A stretch of 64,000 nt of DNA from positions 4,831,501-4,895,500 of the forward strand of contig OX637398.1 in the NCBI GenBank assembly GCA_951799425.1. The letters run 5' to 3'. The notes under the pieces are model-generated. The model was not told where the DNA came from and searched no databases. It saw only the letters and a list, made by a program, of their open reading frames with translations. The translations under genes and the position numbers were made by a program. Of the stretch, positions 24,853 through 36,244 are shown piece after piece (the stretch's first letter is position 1; each line of letters begins with the position of its first letter). Source of the stretch: Ilex aquifolium. Lineage: Eukaryota > Streptophyta > Magnoliopsida > Aquifoliales > Aquifoliaceae.

Positions 24853-25003
24853 ACGTTACATAGACTTAAAAAATAGATTTGATAATCATAACTATTGAAT
24901 AAATAATAAGTCTCAATAAATACTAGGACCCACAACTAAATCAATGGTTGTAATTATCAAGTCTACTTTTTAAGTCTAATTTTTAAATCCATATAACATT
25001 ACT
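24853..25003. mobile_element. Hairpin MITE, family H (first copy)
   Basis: The left arm (acgttacatagacttaaaaa, then gatttgataat) is the approximate inverse of the right arm (attatcaagtctac, then taagtctaatttttaaatcc). The same hairpin, including the central cccacaactaaatcaatggt block, recurs at 46896-47034. It is about 150 bp and non-coding. Confidence 0.65.
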
Positions 25004-25034
25004 CTATTACGGATATATTACGTTGTTATACTCA

Positions 25035-25335
25035 CTTAAGTTGATAATCGAACGAATTCGAATAAGCATGAGTCGAATTTGTTGAGCACTAAAAAAATTA
25101 TTTAAATTCAATTCTTTTAAAAAATTATCTAAGCCCTATAAAAATTATTTAAATTCAACTCTTTTACAAAATTAGCTAAGTCTAAACGAGTCTATAACGA
25201 GTCGAATTCGAACCGAGTTTGAGTATTTGCAAAGAAGTTGAGTTTGTCAAGTTTGAGTTGAGTTTGTCGAACTCGTACCCTAAACGAGCCGAATTCAAAT
25301 CGAGCTCGAGTAGCTCAATTCGATTATCATCCATA
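25035..25335. mobile_element. CGAG-motif short TIR element (third copy)
   Basis: The ends gttgataatcgaacgaatt and the inverse of ctcaattcgattatcatc are inverted repeats. The interior (cgaattcgaaccgagtttga, gagccgaattcaaatcgag) matches the element at 2271-2600. I found no convincing target duplication. Confidence 0.5.
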
Positions 25336-26140
25336 TCATCACGTGCTATAATTAATCAATTATAAATAATTATGAAGGATTAGTAGATCGAAACCAAATT
25401 GTATAATTACCAATAATTTTGACATTTAAAACTATTATATAAGATTATTGGAGTTCACTTATTCTATTTGTATGTTTATTAATGATCAAAACCACATGGT
25501 GACGTGACTTAATATAATCATTATATTGAATATTTACACTATACTTAGAGCATTTCTAACTCAGCTCTCCAAAATAGTTAGTTAAAATATATTTAAATAT
25601 TACATTTTTTTACTTTAACTAGCCATTTTTATAAATTCACTCCAACTACACTCTCTATTTTAGTTAATTACTTCACTCAACTTTCATTAACTTCTAATAA
25701 TTTAAAGGAAATACAATATATATAGAGAGAGAGATAGAGAGAGAATTTAAAGAGGTTAAATGACTTTTTTACATTTAGAGAGCTATTTGGATGAAATGAG
25801 AAATAGAGAGTGAGATAGAAAGTGGGTTGAAGAGTGTTTTTTGTGTTTGACCAGCTAAAATAGCTAAAAGAGAGAAAATGAAGAATGAGTTGGAGATACT
25901 CTTAACTACCTTTTGGTTATTTTTTTTTTTGCATTTTTTCTTACCTTTTATTTTTATTTTTTAAATATACTTTATAATAGCATTAATTTTGAGATTCTTG
26001 TCGTTATTTTTATTTATTCGGACTTGCACCATTCTTTTAACACTTGTATCTGTGGCATACGCTGCTGGTTAGCAATTAGCAATTGGTAAAGACGCAGGTG
26101 GAAGTTGAGTCTAAATAAAAAATGTGTGCATCGGTTATAT
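25336..26140. other. Intergenic AT-rich DNA
   Basis: No gene is supported. A ~300-bp block at 25555-25915 begins gagcatttctaactcagctc and ends gagttggagatactctt; its two ends are loosely inverse, suggesting a decayed MITE. A GA tract lies at 25721-25744. Confidence 0.3.
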
Positions 26141-26142
26141 AT

Positions 26143-26917
26143 ATACTAATATGCATCTGAATTACTTTTATATATAGTAATTAAATATAATTTTATTTTT
26201 GATGAAATAATTATTACTTTAAAAAGTTACTTAAATAGCTTTATTAAATGTTACCTTAAATAGTAAATATCACATAGTGGGGTGGTACAGTGGAGTACCG
26301 ACCGAACTTCACACTCTGAGGTTGGGGGTTCGAGTCTTAGAATCTACATTGGGGCTCGATAGTTGACCGTTATACTAGCTGAATTAGGTTCGTTTTTGAG
26401 AGTAGTAACGGGCGGGGTCAGGGACCTCATAATCCCACCAGAGAGGTCCTATCGGGGGTGGTCTCTAGATGTTCTCCTTTGCCCCCACCCTTTTTTTTAA
26501 AAAAATATTACATTAAATCAAATGTTACACAACATACGATTTTTTTTTGTCTAATGATTTTTTGTTTACTTGCTCAACTTAATTATGCATATTTGTTTGA
26601 GTCCTGTAAAATGATATAAGTTATTAATTTTATTATATAAAATGTGTTGTGTACATGTCGATACTTTTCAGGGGTTGTGTCTTTAGGAAAAACTATATCA
26701 TTTTAAAAAAATAATAATAATATGTCAATATTAATCCTGGAGCTTATAGTCGTAGAGATTGAGATATATTTCAATCTCTACATGAACTCATAATTCGACT
26801 GGTGGAACTTATTGTAATGTGGTTGTGGATAGTTCTGATTTGGTTGGTGGGTTGAATTATTATTATAAGTATAATAAATTTTTTTATTAAGTCATGTCTT
26901 TAGACACAGACAATTAT
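26143..26917 (+). mobile_element. Possible Helitron remnant carrying a SINE; start repeated at 26921
   Basis: The end gtctttagacacagacaattattag resembles the hairpin and terminus of the Helitrons here, with TTAG in place of CTAG. About 100 bp at its start (actaatatgcatct, tgatgaaat, gttacttaaatagcttt) is repeated directly after this end, at 26921-27020. That looks like a head-to-tail second copy, later interrupted by the solo LTR at 27135. The call rests on the direct repeat and one terminus only. Confidence 0.35.
26276..26502 (+). mobile_element. tRNA-derived SINE, family S
   Basis: An A-box-like ggtggtacagtggagtaccg lies near the start and a B box ggttcgagtct follows at about 26325-26336, a spacing that fits a tRNA-type pol III promoter. 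It ends in a T run and A run (26491-26505). The flanks aaatatcacat (26265-26275) and aaatattacat (26503-26513) form an 11-bp target duplication with one mismatch. Confidence 0.75.
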
Positions 26918-27049
26918 TAGTATACTAATATGCATCTAAATTACTTTTATATATACTAATTAAATATATTTTTATTTTTGATGAAATTATTATTACTTAA
27001 AAAAGTTACTTAAATAGCTTTTTGGATCAAATGTTATATTAAATTGTTT

Positions 27050-27134
27050 TGGATCATTTAATATAAAACAATCGTGTTTGAATATTGAGTATAAAACAAT
27101 CGTGTTTGAATATTGAGTATAAAACAATCGTGTT
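27050..27134. repeat. 30-bp tandem repeat (about 2.5 units)
   Basis: The unit gtataaaacaatcgtgtttg plus aatattga is repeated and ends exactly at the target duplication of the solo LTR at 27135. Confidence 0.8.
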
Positions 27135-27893
27135 TAATGAGCCCAAAATTAACTGGGTTAGGCCCAATGAATTAAGAGGGGCCCATGTCACCAAAGTCAT
27201 CAAGGAGGAGCTCAAGGGAACAACCCCAAGGGGGCGCCGCCCAAGAGGTCACCCAAGAGGGCGCCGCCCAAAGGGATACACCAAGAGGGCGCCGCCCAAG
27301 TGTTCGTCCTCTGTCTCTCCTTCGCCCTCTTGACTTCGCCACTCCAACTCGAAGTCCGACCCAGCTCAGGATCCTCCTCCGACGGAATAGGAGCACAAGG
27401 GAGAGAATATCGGGATACGCATGGAGATCTAGTCCTACTATGATTATACTTATCAAAGTGGTAGAGTCCTACCTTAATTATACTTACCAAAATAATGGTG
27501 ACCGCCTCAACTCACCGTCTCACTATACCTATATAATGTAAGTCCTCTCCACATAGAGGGCATGTCCAAGGACATTGAGACCTCTACAATTTGAGATCTC
27601 TACATACACTACACCTCCCTACACACATTATTTCTCTCCTCCTAAAGCATTGTAATATTCTCGGAGTGAACTCTCCCGGATACTTTGTTAATCAATAAAG
27701 ATCTCCGGCCACCGCCGCCGTTCTCGAGAGTAGAGTAGGTCACCCGGACCGAATCACTATAAATTTTTGTGTTGACTCTATATTTATTGTTTTGCAATTA
27801 ATCTGTCATTGATTGTCTATTTATTGCTCATTAATTACACATTTTCCTATACTTGACTGTTGATCTTGCGCAATACTAATTTGTACATCATCA
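27135..27893 (+). mobile_element. Solo LTR, family L1, first copy (759 bp)
   Basis: It begins with a slightly altered TGATGAGCCC-type terminus and ends CATCATCA. It is flanked by a perfect 5-bp target duplication GTGTT (27130-27134 and 27894-27898). Near the 3' end is the family-specific block ctccggccaccgccgccg / gagtaggtcacccggaccga, with an AATAAA-type signal just before it, as expected for R/U5. No internal retrotransposon sequence adjoins it, so it is a recombination product. It contains three ~30-bp tandem units with GGGCGCCGCCCA at 27229-27299. Relatives lie at 28164 and, inverted, at 47536. Confidence 0.85.
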
Positions 27894-28163
27894 GTGTTCG
27901 TGCATTATTCTAACAATTATAAATCCTTAAATCTTGAACGTACGATTCTCATTAAAGTTATTTAATTTGAGTTAAAATTTACCTTAAATTCAGGTGATTC
28001 AATTTCCATTATGTTGTATTGTAAAGATTCTTGTATTGGAAATAGCTTCCAGATCACTTGCGTCAAAACAAATATTTTCTCAAAGCATTCTTGTATTTTG
28101 TCAATAGACTTTTTTCCTTATATTTACCGATTGCGTGAAAATACTTAAATACACATGTGCACT

Positions 28164-28665
28164 TGATGAGTCCGGATTTAATTGGGTTAGCCCAATTGAT
28201 CAAGTAAGTTTAAATCAGCTAAAAAGTAGGTCAAACTTAACTTGTGAATTCGACCCAATCCAGAGTTTAAGGAGTTCAAGAAAATTAGCGCACGTGAGGA
28301 CCAATCATCAAGATAGTCACTCTCTAAGATTAAGACTATCTCTAATTATACTTATTCCTATAAGTTAGTACCCTACCTATCACGTCATCTCTTTACACAC
28401 CTCTACAAAATTATCTCTCTCATAGCTACCATACCTCTTCCAGAGCTCTCTTTTTCTCTCTCACCTTACTTTATTAATAAAAGTTCTCCGGCCACTATTG
28501 TCGCTTTCAGAATGGAGTAGGTCCCCCTGATCGAACTACTATAGATCTATGTGTTGACCTAGTATTTGCCTTTTACTATTGATTGTTTTATTAGTTGTCT
28601 ATTAATTACTCTGCATCACACACTCACTGTTGATTGTGCACAAGCGTATTTTGTGCATCATCAGC
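28164..28665 (+). mobile_element. Solo LTR, family L1, second copy (502 bp)
   Basis: It begins TGATGAGTCC and ends TTTTGTGCATCATCA. The target duplication GCACT is perfect (28159-28163 and 28666-28670). It shares ttctccggccac and gagtaggtcc / tcgaactactatag with the copies at 27135 and 47536. It lies 271 bp from the first copy in the same orientation but has its own target duplication, so the two are separate insertions. It is non-coding. Confidence 0.87.
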
Positions 28666-28670
28666 ACTAA

Positions 28671-29980
28671 TTAAGTATATATACATATAGATAGCAAGTG
28701 TAAATTAATCTAAGTAATATGTCACGGATTTGAGTTCAGAAATTACACACTAAAAAAGTTGTAAAACTGTATACCCTTTGCCCCTTCTAAATTCTTGTAT
28801 AAATAAGAGTTTGGTGCACTAGCTATGAAAAACAAGATAATAAAAACTTAGCAAATTCACAATTCACTTAAAATGACATTTATATTTTTTGGTGGAGACG
28901 AAAGGTGGAAGGTTGAAGATGGTCGAATGGAGAAATCATCAGTAGTTGCAAACTGAGATGTGGAAAGTATCCTAGGTTTATGCTTCTGGGCCAAACTATA
29001 GGGAATTAAAAATAATAATTAACATGTAAACTATGAGTAATTATACATGAACCTAGTTTGAAGATCTAATGAAGGAATTAATTGTTGTAGAATAACGTGT
29101 GGTAAACAATTTTAGAAATAGGAAGACAATAAAAGAAGACGAAGAAGATAGATCGTTAGGTAAGATGATACTCGTTATCTTGGAATAGTAATTTTTTTTA
29201 CTTATAATATAGATGGACTCTTAAAAATTCTATCCCCAAGATGTAATGCCTAACTTTAAAATTATTAAAGATTACACTCCTTAATAATTTTGGAATCAAA
29301 AACTCAACCCGAATATAAAACATCAGAAAGTATTGAAGTTTAAAAAATGAAAGAGAGGTAGAAGAGTAATTTCTCATTATACTTTGTTACTGCATTTGGA
29401 TTATATTTATAGTATTCTATGCATCACTTAATAAAGGTATACAACCTTTCAATACAATGGCAGGAAACATCCCTTGGAAGAACTATAACAATATAGTTGT
29501 TAGAGAGAAAACTCAAATGAAAATTAAAATTTTAACTGTCACATTTAAACAAACATTTCACGTTCGAATAGACCCAACTCTCAGTATCTCTATTATAAGA
29601 CTTTTTGAGTTTTCTGCCAAACTATTGGGAGCAAATCACGTTCGAACATGGGTTACGTTTGAACGTCACCTCCCTCTTTCTTTTATTTCTTTTTCTTTTA
29701 TATTTATATATATACAAAATTATAACTTGTAATTTTTATTATGGCCGCCTCTTTGAAAGGATTCCTTGAGACCTTCAATTGGTGAATGAAGTTCTTCATC
29801 TATTTATAAGAAAAGATGAATCCAAAAAGAACCTCAAGATTCAATGTGAGATTCTTGAATTCTTCTACCAATTCACAACTCTAAATGTTTTGCAGGGAAG
29901 TTGGAAAGTTTCAGTTTTTCACCAAAATCTCAATATACAAATACTACAAGGACTTTATATATACTATATACATACTTATA
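28671..29980. other. Intergenic DNA
   Basis: I see no gene. Open frames at 29457-29732 and 29779-29997 are unrecognised. Short CGTTCGAA motifs around 29560-29660 recur (cacgttcgaatag, cacgttcgaacatg, acgtttgaacgt) and may be part of a decayed repeat. Confidence 0.35.
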
Positions 29981-30670
29981 TCTATATAATAAAGTAGCTT
30001 ACAATTCAAATTTCAAAAGATAAACAAAATGACTGTTGTTTTTCGCGGTTCACATTGCTTCAAATTTTACTTTAAAATTAATTTAATGGCTAATATTAAC
30101 ACCCTAAATTTAATAGGAAAAATAGGGCCCTAAGAGTGTGTTTGGAGTGACTTTTTAAAAGTATTTTTAGAAATTATTTCTCATAAGTACTTTTAAAAAA
30201 AAAAAATAGTGTTCGAAACCGTCCCACCATTGTCGTCGCCACTACCACCGTCGCCGTCGTCACCACCACCACCATTGTCGTCGCCGCCACCACCGTCGCC
30301 GTCGCCGCCACCACCATTGTTGCCACCGCCGCCACCACTACCGTCGTTGCCGCCACCACCACCGCCATCGTCATTGCCATTGCCATTGCCATTGCCGCCA
30401 CCACCACTACCACCACCGTCGCTGCCACAACCACCGTCATCGCTGCCGCCACCACCACCACCATCGCCGCCACTTTCGTCGCCGCCACCACCACCATCGT
30501 CTCTACCACCGTCGCCACCACCACCACCACCTTTCACTCCCACTACAACCGATGCTTAACTTCATTTATCTCTCCTCTATATTTGTGATTTGATTTTGGA
30601 TATGAATACAAATATGTTTATTGTTTACCATTTTTTATTATTATGTGCCTTCAGCACAAACAATAACTAG
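29981..30670 (+). mobile_element. Helitron, family A, with CCN core (690 bp)
   Basis: It starts TCTATATAATAAAGTAGC after A29980 and ends with hairpin GTGCCTTCAGCAC and AACAATAACTAG before T30671. The 5' ~230 bp (tttcgcggttcacattgctt; gtgtttggagtgactttt) and the last ~130 bp match the other family A copies. The 330-bp core is a CCN (CAC/GTC/GCC) repeat. Confidence 0.87.
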
Positions 30671-30704
30671 TATATATATATACACACACACACATATCTA
30701 ATGG

Positions 30705-30862
30705 GATAATGTTATGATTACCAATTTTTTTTTACAAAATTTCTATTTTAAATAATGTGGCACAATTTTTCGCCATCAAATCAATGAGTCTCATTAAAAT
30801 ATTCAATGACGGAAATTGTGCCACATCATTTAGGAGGAAAAATTTGGTAAAGATAACATTTT
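30705..30862. mobile_element. Hairpin MITE between two Helitrons
   Basis: The left arm (gataatgttatgattaccaa ... aatgtggcacaattt) is the imperfect inverse of the right arm (aaattgtgccacatcattt ... ggtaaagataacatttt). It is about 155 bp, non-coding, and sits in the 216-bp gap between oppositely oriented Helitrons. Confidence 0.65.
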
Positions 30863-30886
30863 CCATTATATATATACTAGCAATTG

Positions 30887-33800
30887 TCTGTGCCTGAAGG
30901 CACGGTGTTACTCTTAAATTAGTTACAAATATTTGTCCATACATAAATGTAAAGTAAAATACAACATTATAGTAAACGACGAAAAAAATGTGTTCGCTAA
31001 TATTTTTTATAACATCAACATACATGCATAATATATATTTCCACATTAAATTGTTACGCCACAAAAAATTATGTTATAACTACCGAAACATAATAATTCA
31101 AACATCTGAAAAAATATATCAGTTGACAATATTCAATGTTCTGTTTTTGATTCAAAATCCACAATTTTTACATTCATAATCAACTTTATCTAAATAATAA
31201 CAGAATTCATAACTAATAGAATGAAAATTAAAACAATACTCCCACAAATAAACGAAGTCTACAGATATTGTCAAATGACCAAATATAACTATCAGAAATT
31301 CAACCGACTTCCAAAAGATACGACCTGGAAAAAAAAAAGAGATTACAGTTAGGTGTTTATTCATTCTCTAAAAACATACATTTTTTTCTTTTATCCACAT
31401 TCAAATAATAAAAACATAGAGAAATAATGTTTACCAAAAAATATTGCTTCACCGTGAATCATACCACTTGGCCATCTGTATTTTCTTTTCCGTCGACAGA
31501 ACAACTTGCTTTTTCTTTTCCTTTATAGCTAGCATTCACCATCGTGTTTGAATTTTTTTTTTAATCTAAGCAAACAATTTGAATTAGTAATAAACATATA
31601 CATAACATTATGTGTGAATATTACAAACACATGAATGTTGGAGCTTTGTAAAAGGAAAAAAAATAACACAATCCAAAAGGAAAAATAATAACGCAATATG
31701 AATTTTGGTGTAAAGAGACAGACATTATTTAAGAATTGGTCCAACGAATTGTTGGAGCATAACCATTCATGTAGTGCTTTTCTTAAACTATTTTCTTAGT
31801 ATATTTTCTTAAGTTAAACGTTATTTAGTTGCTTCGTATTGTTCACTAAATATTGAATTTTTATGATTCATGTTCATAGTATTGCTTGTAATTTTGTATC
31901 GTTTATCTCGCTTGTAATTTTGTATCATTTTTCTCGGGTATTTAAATTTGGATTATTTAGTAAATATTGTTACATTGTGTTGTTCACTAAATATTGAATT
32001 CGTATAATTCGTGTTTGTATATGAATTTAATATTGTATATTTTAAATGTTAAACATATTTTCTTTAATATATCTCTTGATATATGAGTTGCCAAATAACT
32101 TGAATTTAATATTTTATATTTTACATGTTAAGCATATTTTCTATGTTAAATTAGATTTTTTGCAAGTTATGCTTTTTTTATTTATTATGGAAAAATTAAA
32201 ATTGACTATTGAATTTGTATGATTCGAGTTTATAGTAGTGTTTTTAATTTTATATCATTCTTCTCGGTTATTTATATTTTTAGTATACTTTCTTAAACTA
32301 AACGTTATTTAGATTGTTGTTCACGAAATATTGAATTTGTATTATTCGTGTTTGTATAAACATATTTTCTTTAATATATCTTTTGATATTTGAGTTGCCC
32401 AATAACTTGAATTTAATCTTGTATATTTTAAATGTTAAGCATATTTTCTTTGTTAAATTAGTGTTTTTGCAAGTTATTTTTTTTATTGATTATGGAAAAA
32501 ACAAAATTGAAACTTGAATTTGCATGATTCGAGTTTATAGTAGTGCTTTTAATTTTATATCATTTTTCTCGGTTATTTATATTCTTAGTTTATTTTCTTA
32601 AACTAAACATTATTTAGTATGATTCGTGTTTGTAGTATTAATTGAATGAAAATTACTTAAATAACAAATAATCTTTATAGTACAGGATTCATCGGGCATA
32701 CATGGAAAACAATATAACCAATGTCAAAATCAAAACTGGAGCATAACTAAATGAACAATTAACAAATGCAAAAAAACTTAACCAAATAATGTCAAATTCA
32801 AAACAAAACTCACCTTACACTTGAACAAAATAAAATATTCAGCTAAACTCAATGAATAGTCCCAAGTCTTAATATCAAACCATACCACCAATGCCAAAAA
32901 ATTAAAGGTTATATTAAAATTCAAAACAAAACGCACCTTGCACCTGAACAAAATAAATACAGTAGCAGCACCAAATTACCCCAATGCAGTGAATTTTCAG
33001 CAGCAAGAATTCAATTCGTCGAATTCTCGAACCCAAGTTACAAAAAAATTGTCCACCCAATATTGCTATAAACAAAAGGAATGATATAATATCAGCTTAT
33101 AAACATAATGACTACAGTATACGAAAATTAGATTATCTATATCTCAACCGCAACAAAAAATCACAACAAAACTGCAGCGTGATTTTTTAACAGAACATTT
33201 TTTGTTAACAATATGGGCCAATACATGTCTCCCCAACTAAAAAAAACTTCAGATTTCCAAATAGTTACACTCCTATAATCTAATTTGTTTTCAACCCCTA
33301 TAACATAAATTGCATAGTGCCCACAAAAGTATTATGTAAAACACAAAGAGTAAAAACCAAGAAAATCAACCAACTATAAATTTAGCTTAAAAGAAACAAT
33401 CTAATTTTCATGTTCACTTTTATCAGGTCATAAAAAATAACTTGAATTAATTTACAAATTTTCAAACAACAGTCAAAAAAGTTTTTAAAAGTCTTTTTTT
33501 TTTTCTGTTGCAACAGCAGGAACATTGGTGTCAATTTAAACTCTCTCATAATCATAGGCACATACCATGGTCATTATCAAGTTATTTTAAAACAAAATAG
33601 TAGAACATATATGTCAGACCCAAGAACCATTCAAAAAAGCCAAGAACCATTCAAGATCCAATAGTCCAGAATCATTCAAAATACCATTCAATAGTGCAAA
33701 ATCATTAAAAAAAGCCAAGAACCATTCAATCGTGCATAATCATTCAAAAAAGCCAAGAACCATTCAATGAGTGTGAGACCGAGAGAGAGGGGAAAATGCT

Positions 33801-34582
33801 GGGTTTTAACGAATCAGTCGGATTTTTTTCCTAATCCATATGTGAGCATTGTTTTTCCTCGTATGCCTATCTCGGTGAGTATTCGTTGTAGGGGGCAGAA
33901 ATGGAGAGCTTGAGGGAAGGAAGACAAACCTGGGGGGGAGGAGGCAGCAACGGCTGGAAAGGGAGAGAGAGCCAAGCAAAATCGGCACAGGAGATAGAAA
34001 GCAGCAGTTGAAAGGTTCTTGACTTTGATTTTGGGAAGCCATTAGGGCATAAATTGGGTGGGATTTTACAAAGATCTGCATCAAGTTTGGAAAGCAATTT
34101 TTAGGGGATATATGCAGCGGGTGAAAGGATCTTGAGTATGATTGTGGGAAGCCTTTAGGGAATGAGTTGGGTGGGAAATTATGGAATGAATTTGGGGAAT
34201 AAATTTCGGTGAGAGAGATTGGGTGGGTAGGTTTGGGGGATAGGGAAAGAGAGAATTCTAGTATGGAAACATTCAGGCATGCAATGGTATGGAAAAGAGA
34301 TTCAAGAGATATGGAAAGGAGATGCAAGAAAATCATTCGGATGGAAATTTTTCCGGACAAAGAGATGCTGAGATTGTGGGATTCAAAATTTTTCGGATGA
34401 AAAAATAATAAAGATTCATTTCGATCCGTTGGATTAAAATTTTTTGAAGTGATCTGAGACGTCAATAGCTCGAGACAGTTTGGGATAACGCCGTCTGTTG
34501 GATGATGCCTTTTTTGATCACGAAACGATCTGGGCCGCTCTTTGTCTCCAAAATTCAAATTCGTTCTACTTTATTGTATAGA
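30887..34582 (-). mobile_element. Large Helitron (3.7 kb), minus orientation
   Basis: Its minus-strand 5' end TCTATACAATAAAGTAGAAC follows an A. Its 3' end is hairpin CCGTGCCTTCAGGCAC, then AGACAATTGCTAG, before a host T. It is longer than family A and lacks the CCN core. The 5' part holds a 250-codon frame (33806-34558) rich in Ser/Pro/Leu that I do not recognise as Rep or helicase, plus a ~115-bp tandem duplication (gggaagccattagggcat / gggaagcctttagggaat). The middle (31800-32650) contains ~310-bp imperfect tandem repeats, and 33610-33770 a minisatellite of ccaagaaccattcaa units. It ends 288 bp beyond the SCL32 stop codon. Confidence 0.75.
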
Positions 34583-34870
34583 TATAGATAACAATAATTC
34601 CTTGCAATCATTTGATTAGTTGTGCATTTTTATGCACTCAGTATGCACGCACACCGACAAAATGCAAACACAGAAATTACAGTCTTTGGGCTAATGACAT
34701 TTTTATAGGAAAAAGAATGACAAGTGGAAATATATCTACTAATTAGATGCCAAACAAATAGGACCCTGAACTCAAAAAAACTCTCATCTTCTTAACGAAT
34801 AGAAGAACATAGAACTAGCTAGGAGTACCAAAATAAAATGAGCATTAGAGCTTAAATAGTAACAAAGCTC
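34583..34870 (-). other. Presumed 3' UTR of the GRAS gene
   Basis: Unique sequence between the GRAS stop codon and the Helitron end. No other feature is seen. The Helitron therefore sits at or just beyond the 3' end of that gene. Confidence 0.4.
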
Positions 34871-36244
34871 TCAATTAGGTACCCAAGCAGTGGCAAACAC
34901 AACGTTGTGTCCTTTCCATGTAAGCACAAGATCATCTTCTTCCCTCTTCAATCCCCACCCAGCTGCATGCTCATCAAGCATACTCTTCACGTCCGAAACA
35001 GCATCTTCACTGAAAGCAACGCCGCGGAAGTTAACATTCCTCATCCGTTGCACCCACCGGCTTTTCGGCTCGGGCCTCTCCACCCTCTGAAGTCCTTCGT
35101 GTGCTATCACATTCTCAATTTTCCAACAAATATTAGCTTCATACCACTGCCTTTGTCTGCTACCCCGGGGAAGAAATGTGTCAATGGTATCATAAGGTAT
35201 CCATAGATAGTTAAAAGCCGACCTTAATCTGCATACCAAAGTGTTTGATGTAAAATCTGCATCTTCTTCTACTAGTAATACGATTGTTGGGTTTAAACTC
35301 CGAAGTGCCTTGAGAAACATAGATCGAAAGGAGGAGGTAGAAGTCGTCTCGAAAGAAAATGGAGTCGGAATAGTAGTAGATGCGATATCGACAGATAAGG
35401 TTTCTTCAGGGATGTAATGAAGCATCATATGACAGTTTATTACCAGCGCTTCGTCATTGTCTGTATTTACTAGATGTTGCATTTGGAGTTGGTCAACTAA
35501 TGATGAAAACCCATCTGAAAAACTTGAAGGAATCACTCTGAACTCCATGGTCACGTTTCGAGACCTAGCAAAATTAACTAGCTTTGTCCCCAACTCCTCG
35601 TATGAAAGATCAAGCATCGGTGGCACGTCTTCAGTGGCTCCGGCCACCGTGAGCTTGACCACCGGCGGACCCTCGAGGCGGCCGGCAATAGAATCAATCA
35701 GCGTTGGAATCTGCATGCAGTGTGTCAAGCTCAAATCAACTATGTGAATCACTGAATATCCTTCCACAGCTTCCAATATCGCTGCATTAGCTGCAGTGAA
35801 TCCAAAACGATGCCATGGGGTTAAGTCAACGAAGCTTGTGAGCTCGATAATGGAGAAGTTATGAGTGTTTATGGCTAAATTGGTATTCACATGAGCCATG
35901 GCAGTGAGCATTTTGCAACTCTCAGACCTCGCTGCGCGAGATATGAGAGCTCTGAGGAAGCCACAGGTGAGTCTCTGATTGGAATCGCCGTCAGGTGGTG
36001 CGATGTTGTTTAGGACCCATAAGATTTGTTGGGCTAAAGTGGCGTCGTTGCTTTCGATTGCATTGGCACAGTGGACTAACAACTGTTCCATGTAATTAGC
36101 ATTGCCTACGTTTCCTAATGCTTTTGATGTAGGAAAACCAGGCCATGGCCCTGTACGATGAATGTGATTCTTGTTCATGGTGAGAGTTGAAAATGGAGTA
36201 ATTTGGTGCAACGGTGATGGTAGGGTCTCGGTGAATTGCATCAT
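34871..36244 (-). CDS. SCL32: GRAS-family transcription factor, SCARECROW-LIKE 32 type
   Basis: An intronless reading frame of 457 residues on the minus strand, starting at the ATG at 36244 (a second ATG follows directly). GRAS landmarks appear in order: leucine-rich region I (NYMEQLLVHCANAIES, residues 50-65, to ISRAAR at 101-106), the VHIID block as VIHIVDLSLTHCMQIPTLID (165-184), leucine-rich region II (about 195-240), the PFYRE region (CHMMLHYIPEE, 271-281), the ICWKIENVIAHEG motif (372-384), and SAW with RWVQRMRNVNFRGVAFS (396-412), WGLKREEDDLVLTWKG (430-445) and C-terminal ATAWVPN. The short N-terminus, the THCMQIPTLID version of VHIID and the lack of a DELLA motif fit the SHORT-ROOT/SCL32 branch. 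GRAS proteins act in the nucleus. All domains are complete, so it looks functional. The exact clade placement is from memory of the family. Confidence 0.88.
   Translation of the reverse strand: MMQFTETLPSPLHQITPFSTLTMNKNHIHRTGPWPGFPTSKALGNVGNANYMEQLLVHCANAIESNDATLAQQILWVLNNIAPPDGDSNQRLTCGFLRALISRAARSESCKMLTAMAHVNTNLAINTHNFSIIELTSFVDLTPWHRFGFTAANAAILEAVEGYSVIHIVDLSLTHCMQIPTLIDSIAGRLEGPPVVKLTVAGATEDVPPMLDLSYEELGTKLVNFARSRNVTMEFRVIPSSFSDGFSSLVDQLQMQHLVNTDNDEALVINCHMMLHYIPEETLSVDIASTTIPTPFSFETTSTSSFRSMFLKALRSLNPTIVLLVEEDADFTSNTLVCRLRSAFNYLWIPYDTIDTFLPRGSRQRQWYEANICWKIENVIAHEGLQRVERPEPKSRWVQRMRNVNFRGVAFSEDAVSDVKSMLDEHAAGWGLKREEDDLVLTWKGHNVVFATAWVPN

Noticed and set aside
26276-26502. A tRNA gene, suggested by A and B boxes
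   Set aside because: There is no cloverleaf. The length, tail and 11-bp flanking duplication show a SINE. The same applies to 36883-37083 and 48627-48837.
27085-27541. Arg-rich protein frames around GGGCGCCGCCCA repeats
   Set aside because: Three overlapping frames on both strands stay open across a ~30-bp tandem repeat inside a solo LTR. This is repeat-driven, not coding.
27135-28665. One short TRIM element with two LTRs
   Set aside because: Each LTR has its own perfect 5-bp duplication (GTGTT and GCACT), and the outer flanks do not match each other.
33806-34558. A 250-codon host gene on the minus strand
   Set aside because: It lies inside Helitron termini, is Ser/Pro/Leu low-complexity, and shows no domain I know.
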